Part shown: in pieces, positions 63,011 through 64,000 of the stretch
How the letters are laid out: every line of letters starts with the position of its first letter
Position numbering within the stretch: the stretch's first letter is position 1
Source of the DNA: Blastococcus sp. VKM Ac-2987
GTDB lineage: Bacteria; Actinomycetota; Actinomycetes; Mycobacteriales; Geodermatophilaceae
Reading direction: 5' to 3'
Length of the DNA stretch: 64,000 bases
NCBI RefSeq assembly: GCF_026967805.1
Contig: NZ_JAPVBG010000001.1
Coordinates: 1,550,047 to 1,614,046 of the forward strand
Translations under genes and position numbers: made by a program
The notes under the pieces: generated by a model
Told to the model about the DNA's origin: nothing
The model's input: the letters and a program-made list of their open reading frames with translations, nothing else
Databases searched by the model: none

Positions 63011-64000
63011 CGGGACGCCGGCCGGTACACCAGCCACATGTCGGCGTCGGCGACACCCGAGGCCGGGATCGTCGCCACGAGCTCGTAGTCGGTGTAGTTG
63101 TCGTGCAGCGCCTGCAGCACGACGCCCTCCATCGCGTCCTCCGCCGGCGAGCCGGTGCTGGCCGAGTGCAGGACGATCGCCTCGTAGTGCAGGTCCTCCA
63201 CGGCCACCCGGACGGCGTCCTCACCGCGGGCGTAGAGCCCGTAGGTGTCCGCCCACTGCACGGCGGGCCGGTCGTTCGTGTAGAACTCCAGCGCCTCCGC
63301 GGCGGTGCCGCTGGCCAGGTACGCCCCCGGCGCCGGGTCGTCGAGGATCTCGGCGACGACCGGCCGGACGTCCGGCCAGGCCGCGTAGACCGCCCCCGAC
63401 CGGGAGACGCCGAAGAGCACCAGCACCGGCAGGAGCAGCAGCACCGGCCCCAGCCGCCACGTCCCCCGCGACATCCGGGTCAGCGCGAGGCCGGCCAGGG
63501 GCGCCAGGAACAGCACGGAGTAGGCCAGGTTCCGGTCGAAGGCCACCGCCGAGCCGGTCCACAGCTGCGCGGCCGGGAACAGGGCGCTCCCGGCGATCAG
63601 CACCGCGGCCAGCAGCGCGTTCGGCCGGCCGGCGCGGGCCAGGCCCACCGCACCGGCTCCGGCGAGCGCGACCAGGATGCCGATGTCGAGCACGAGCCAG
63701 CCGACCAGGCCCGACCACGGGTGCGGGCTCAGCGGCGCGTTCCCGAAGAGGTCGGTCCAGCCCCGGGCGGCCGGTCCTGCTCCCAGCAGGTGCAGCGCGC
63801 CGGCCAGGAGCACCGCCGTGCCACCGACGACGGCCGTGCGGCGGAGCGCGCCCGTCCCGCCGGGCGCGCCCGCCCGGCGGTGCGCACCGGTCCGCCGGGC
63901 CGTGCCGCCGCCGATCATGGCGGCCCCGGCCGCGAGGACGAGCGGGGCCAGCAGGGCGGTGGAGTACTCGAGGACCGGCACCAGCGCGAGCAGGGCGCCC
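63007..64000 (-). CDS. GT39-like polytopic membrane protein, C-terminal part (cut by window)
   Basis: The open frame runs off the right edge, and 330 codons are visible. There are about six hydrophobic helices, then a soluble outer domain (about the last 115 residues) with LEFYTNDRPAVQWADTYG and DADMWLVYRPAS. This shape matches the C-terminal portion of GT39/PMT-like mannosyltransferases or related ArnT-fold proteins, whose catalytic Asp-Glu loop would lie in the missing N-terminal half. It overlaps the deacetylase start by four bases. The assignment to GT-C is inference. Confidence 0.65.
   Translation of the reverse strand, partial: GALLALVPVLEYSTALLAPLVLAAGAAMIGGGTARRTGAHRRAGAPGGTGALRRTAVVGGTAVLLAGALHLLGAGPAARGWTDLFGNAPLSPHPWSGLVGWLVLDIGILVALAGAGAVGLARAGRPNALLAAVLIAGSALFPAAQLWTGSAVAFDRNLAYSVLFLAPLAGLALTRMSRGTWRLGPVLLLLPVLVLFGVSRSGAVYAAWPDVRPVVAEILDDPAPGAYLASGTAAEALEFYTNDRPAVQWADTYGLYARGEDAVRVAVEDLHYEAIVLHSASTGSPAEDAMEGVVLQALHDNYTDYELVATIPASGVADADMWLVYRPASR

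Overview
The window is a very GC-rich chromosome segment (GC3-saturated reading frames, frequent GTG/TTG starts, stop-start overlaps of the GTGA/ATGA type, tRNAs without an encoded CCA). Gene content (dTDP-rhamnose genes, LytR-CpsA-Psr protein, PASTA-tailed class A PBP, CGNR and ArsR/SRPBCC regulators, OafA-type acyltransferases) points to an actinomycete. My best guess is the Geodermatophilaceae (Blastococcus/Geodermatophilus/Modestobacter type), but that is inference from content, not a search. No insertion sequence, prophage, integrase or CRISPR array was seen.

Region 1 (1-9 kb): a MarR regulator, a ThDP-dependent acetolactate-synthase-like enzyme and a tripartite tricarboxylate transporter with two tandem solute-binding lipoproteins (tctC, tctC, tctB, tctA) lie head to tail on the minus strand. 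They are probably one carboxylate uptake and metabolism unit. A secreted Thr/Pro-rich protein and an FMN-dependent alpha-hydroxy-acid dehydrogenase follow. Region 2 (9-22.7 kb): general cell functions. These are a bifunctional PBP with a long Pro-rich tail, tRNA-Arg(ACG) and tRNA-Ser(GCT), an ArsR/SRPBCC pair whose SRPBCC gene is frameshifted, an MFS exporter facing a CGNR zinc-finger gene across a perfect inverted repeat, PAP2 phosphatase + KtrB/KtrA potassium uptake, a soluble two-GAF chemoreceptor-like protein, DoxX, a PHP-domain protein, and a membrane protein.

Region 3 (22.7-64 kb) is dominated by surface polysaccharide. Locus A (about 22.8-45.9 kb) holds rmlB/rmlD, two paralogous priming sugar transferases, LMW tyrosine phosphatase, TupA-like ATP-grasp, three GT-B glycosyltransferases (one a fused PssD/PssE type), Wzz-BY-kinase, Wzy-type ligase/polymerase, UDP-glucose dehydrogenase, a flippase, a polysaccharide-lyase-like lipoprotein, a beta-helix exoprotein and an acyltransferase. 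Locus B (47.8-56.3 kb) is a tightly overlapping minus-strand operon: WecG/TagA/CpsF transferase, a GT2-GT4 fusion, acyltransferase, a Wzz protein with a degenerate P-loop, Wzy and Wzx. Locus B has no priming transferase and may borrow one from locus A. An LCP ligase lies next to locus B. Beyond it are an amidase, an SGNH acyltransferase, a discoidin-like glycan-binding membrane protein, a GH18 protein, a polysaccharide deacetylase and a GT39-like membrane protein (cut by the window end).

The most unusual pattern is a shared N-terminal membrane module (MSW, then a transmembrane stretch, then IGxxIRxADRR). It occurs in three separate proteins (at 22.7, 29.6 and 46.1 kb), each beside surface-polysaccharide genes. 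Two of the three are otherwise almost nothing but this module. Other notable points are likely CTG starts, an 11-codon leader ORF coupled to the amidase, a nested palindrome at 15.4 kb, and a BY-kinase without a tyrosine cluster alongside a Wzz partner without a Walker lysine.
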